In this document: piece by piece, positions 38,359-39,399 of the stretch
Position numbering within the stretch: the first letter of the stretch is position 1
How the letters are laid out: each line of letters starts with the position of its first letter
Virus record (IMG/VR): IMGVR_UViG_3300032288_001774
Location: 1-39,399 of that record
Length of the DNA stretch: 39,399 nt
DNA from: a virus
Strand: one strand, 5' to 3'
The notes under the pieces: model-generated
Database searches by the model: none
The model's input: the letters and a program-made list of their open reading frames with translations, nothing else
What the model was told of the DNA's origin: nothing
Made by a program: the position numbers and the translations under genes

Positions 38359-38759
38359 GGTTCTCGTGCCCATTTCCATGCCATCGCCGCGCCGCTCGCT
38401 ACGACAACGGCTAGCACCAGCCACACCCACCACGACACCCCTGACGTGGCAGGATCAACGGCCAGCGCCTGCTCGAGCCCGAAGGCATCGACCTCGAGAA
38501 CGCACTGGAAGGTTGGGGCGACAGGAAAGGCAGGCACCTCGAGGTACTCGACGACGACGCCACCGGGCAAGCCAACGACACGCTCGACGGCAGGCCGCGT
38601 CTCGTACGTGGCCGTGACCGCGACCCCGTACCCGTTGTCTGGGCCGAGGTCGAAGGGCGGCAGCATCGGTCCACTCAGGTAGTCGTAGTCCGCCGACGTG
38701 GTCACCGACACGGAGTCAGGCACCACACAACTTGCCAGCAGGACCACGCACCACCTCAC
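38355..38759 (-). CDS. Putative unimolecular spanin (lipoprotein plus C-terminal membrane helix)
   Basis: A 134-residue protein from a GTG overlapping the upstream stop (GTGA). It has a short lipoprotein signal with lipobox LASC (Cys11) and a C-terminal membrane helix at about 109-129 (SWWVWLVLAVVVASGAAM), ending KWAREP. The region between is beta-rich (YGVAVTATYETRP, GGVVVEYLEVPAFPV). Outer-membrane lipoprotein plus inner-membrane helix is the design of u-spanins such as T1 gp11, which has a similar length. It would fuse the inner and outer membranes at lysis. The very short signal sequence is a caution. Confidence 0.6.
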   Translation of the reverse strand: MRWCVVLLASCVVPDSVSVTTSADYDYLSGPMLPPFDLGPDNGYGVAVTATYETRPAVERVVGLPGGVVVEYLEVPAFPVAPTFQCVLEVDAFGLEQALAVDPATSGVSWWVWLVLAVVVASGAAMAWKWAREP

Positions 38760-39121
38760 TTTGTCTCGGGCGTCGGCGCGGGCGCGGCAGGCGCCTCGGG
38801 CTGCTGCTTGCCGATGCCTTGCAGCATGTCAGCCTTCTTGCCGAGGATCGCCCGCAGCAGGACAAAGATCAAAGGCTTGAGGGCCATGATGATCCTCGCC
38901 GTTGGCGCAAGGCCGAGGGCAGCGAGGATGTACACGATGATCTCGACCACGTCGAAGCCGTGCATGGGCGGCTCAGGCGGGCCAATGATGCCGGGGCTAG
39001 GCGGCACCGTGGAACCGGCTTCCTCCATGGCCTTCTGCACACCGCTGACACCGGGGCACGCGGTAAGGGTCGCGCACAGCGCGAGGACGAGGACGAGCAA
39101 CAGGATGCGGTGCATGGTCAT
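38756..39121 (-). CDS. Lipoprotein with hydrophobic C-terminal half
   Basis: A 121-residue protein from the ATG at 39121; an in-frame ATG 6 nt later is possible. MTMHRILLLVLVLALCATLTAC ends in a lipobox (LTAC, Cys22; shown in part). A Pro-rich linker (PPSPGIIGPPEPPM) leads to hydrophobic residues 58-92 (VVEIIVYILAALGLAP, ALKPLIFVLLRAIL), then a Pro/Ala tail. Its stop overlaps the spanin-like gene. It may be part of the lysis system. No family is recognised. Confidence 0.6.
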   Translation of the reverse strand: MTMHRILLLVLVLALCATLTACPGVSGVQKAMEEAGSTVPPSPGIIGPPEPPMHGFDVVEIIVYILAALGLAPTARIIMALKPLIFVLLRAILGKKADMLQGIGKQQPEAPAAPAPTPETK

Positions 39122-39192
39122 TTGCGCTTCTTTGGCAACTTGGTGGTGAACATGGCGAAGAACGCCAACAGGGCACGGAGCGGTCCGAACAT
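39118..39192 (-). CDS. 24-residue hydrophobic peptide
   Basis: The frame starts at ATG 39192, overlapping the previous stop (TGATG), and ends at TGA 39118-39120, overlapping the lipoprotein start (ATGA). It reads MFGPLRALLAFFAMF then TTKLPKKRK: a short membrane segment and a basic tail. The double coupling supports translation. It may be a small lysis or regulatory peptide. Confidence 0.45.
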   Translation of the reverse strand: MFGPLRALLAFFAMFTTKLPKKRK

Positions 39193-39398
39193 CAGCGAGC
39201 CTCCAGCTTGGTCTCGACACGGGTGATGCGCTGCAACACGTCAGCACGCATGGCATCCACGCTGCTGCGCAGGCCGCGCAACTCCTCAAGGATTGCACTT
39301 GCACTGCGGCGGTCGCTGTCAAGCTGCGCCGCAAGCAAGCGCACGCGCCCGTCGAGCTCTCCGAGCTGCTGGTGGACGTTGACCGCCCAGCCAGCACC
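39192..39398 (-). CDS. Coiled-coil protein (5' end outside window)
   Basis: The frame is open from the right window edge to TGA at 39192-39194, giving 68 residues without the start. It reads VNVHQQLGELDGRVRLLA, SASAILEELRGLRSSVD and VLQRITRVETKLEAR, a heptad-like coiled coil. Small coiled-coil proteins with an N-terminal membrane anchor are common in phage lysis or tail clusters. GAGWAVNV at the visible start could be the end of such an anchor. Confidence 0.55.
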   Translation of the reverse strand, partial: GAGWAVNVHQQLGELDGRVRLLAAQLDSDRRSASAILEELRGLRSSVDAMRADVLQRITRVETKLEAR

Positions 39399-39399
39399 C

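Noticed and set aside
1-39399. Circular genome: joining the right edge to the left edge
   Set aside because: Reading the fibre frame from position 1 on to 39399 gives a short unnatural Arg/Ala-rich tail and a stop, and the coiled-coil frame is different, so a simple circle is not supported by the sequence.
1-39399. CRISPR array or insertion sequence
   Set aside because: No regularly spaced identical repeats and no transposase-like frame with terminal inverted repeats were seen; the pentamer array has no spacers.

Overview
This window looks like most of the genome of an uncultured tailed phage (Caudoviricetes) with siphovirus morphology. The DNA is GC-rich and densely packed. Every gene I can support lies on the minus strand, so transcription runs from high to low coordinates, and ATGA, GTGA or TGATG start/stop overlaps are frequent. 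The host is probably Gram-negative: there is a lipoprotein and a candidate single-gene spanin, and the tail tip resembles that of alphaproteobacterial gene transfer agents (GTAs). I recognise no integrase, repressor, DNA polymerase or tRNA gene. The genes at both edges run off the window.

Layout in transcription order (right to left). (1) 39399-38355: a possible lysis cluster made of a coiled-coil protein, a 24-residue peptide, a lipoprotein with hydrophobic segments, and a lipoprotein with a C-terminal membrane helix (u-spanin-like). (2) 38354-37944: a 411 bp gap with hairpins and a candidate promoter. (3) 37943-35440: small zinc-ribbon and hypothetical genes. One of these contains a 47-nt near-perfect palindrome and a G8-TA-G8 run. 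(4) 35400-34739: a 660 bp degenerate pentanucleotide array with no convincing gene. (5) 34581-31156: small genes, a secreted lysozyme-like enzyme, and a YqaJ exonuclease/RecT recombination pair that ends at a strong terminator. (6) 31146-30885: non-coding DNA with nested hairpins. (7) 30884-28025: an HNH nuclease, an XF1762-like acetyltransferase, an exported protein, a phage sigma factor and a putative nuclease.

(8) 28005-22864: packaging. The small and large terminase genes are separated by a metallophosphoesterase, a SprT-like protease, a DNA methyltransferase and small genes. (9) 22864-17742: the head module, with a DUF4055 portal, a zinc-ribbon protein, a Mu F-like head protein, scaffold, Bbp17-like capsid and Bbp16-like cement protein. 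(10) 17655-12756: neck and tail tube. The 827-residue neck protein fuses two SGNH-hydrolase-like domains, the first apparently catalytically dead, to a head-tail adaptor. (11) 12729-10009: tail assembly chaperones with a GGGAAAC -1 frameshift site, then the tape measure protein. (12) 10005-1: a GTA-like tail tip (DUF2460, DUF2163, NlpC/P60, Phage-tail_3 hub, spike base) with a glycine-rich adhesin and two fibre proteins.

The head and packaging genes resemble BPP-1-like podophages and the tail tip resembles GTAs, so the genome is modular. The most unusual items are the SGNH-neck fusion, the pentamer array, the 47-nt palindrome, the nested-hairpin intergenic region, and a repeated TATA-containing motif in front of two genes close to the phage sigma factor.
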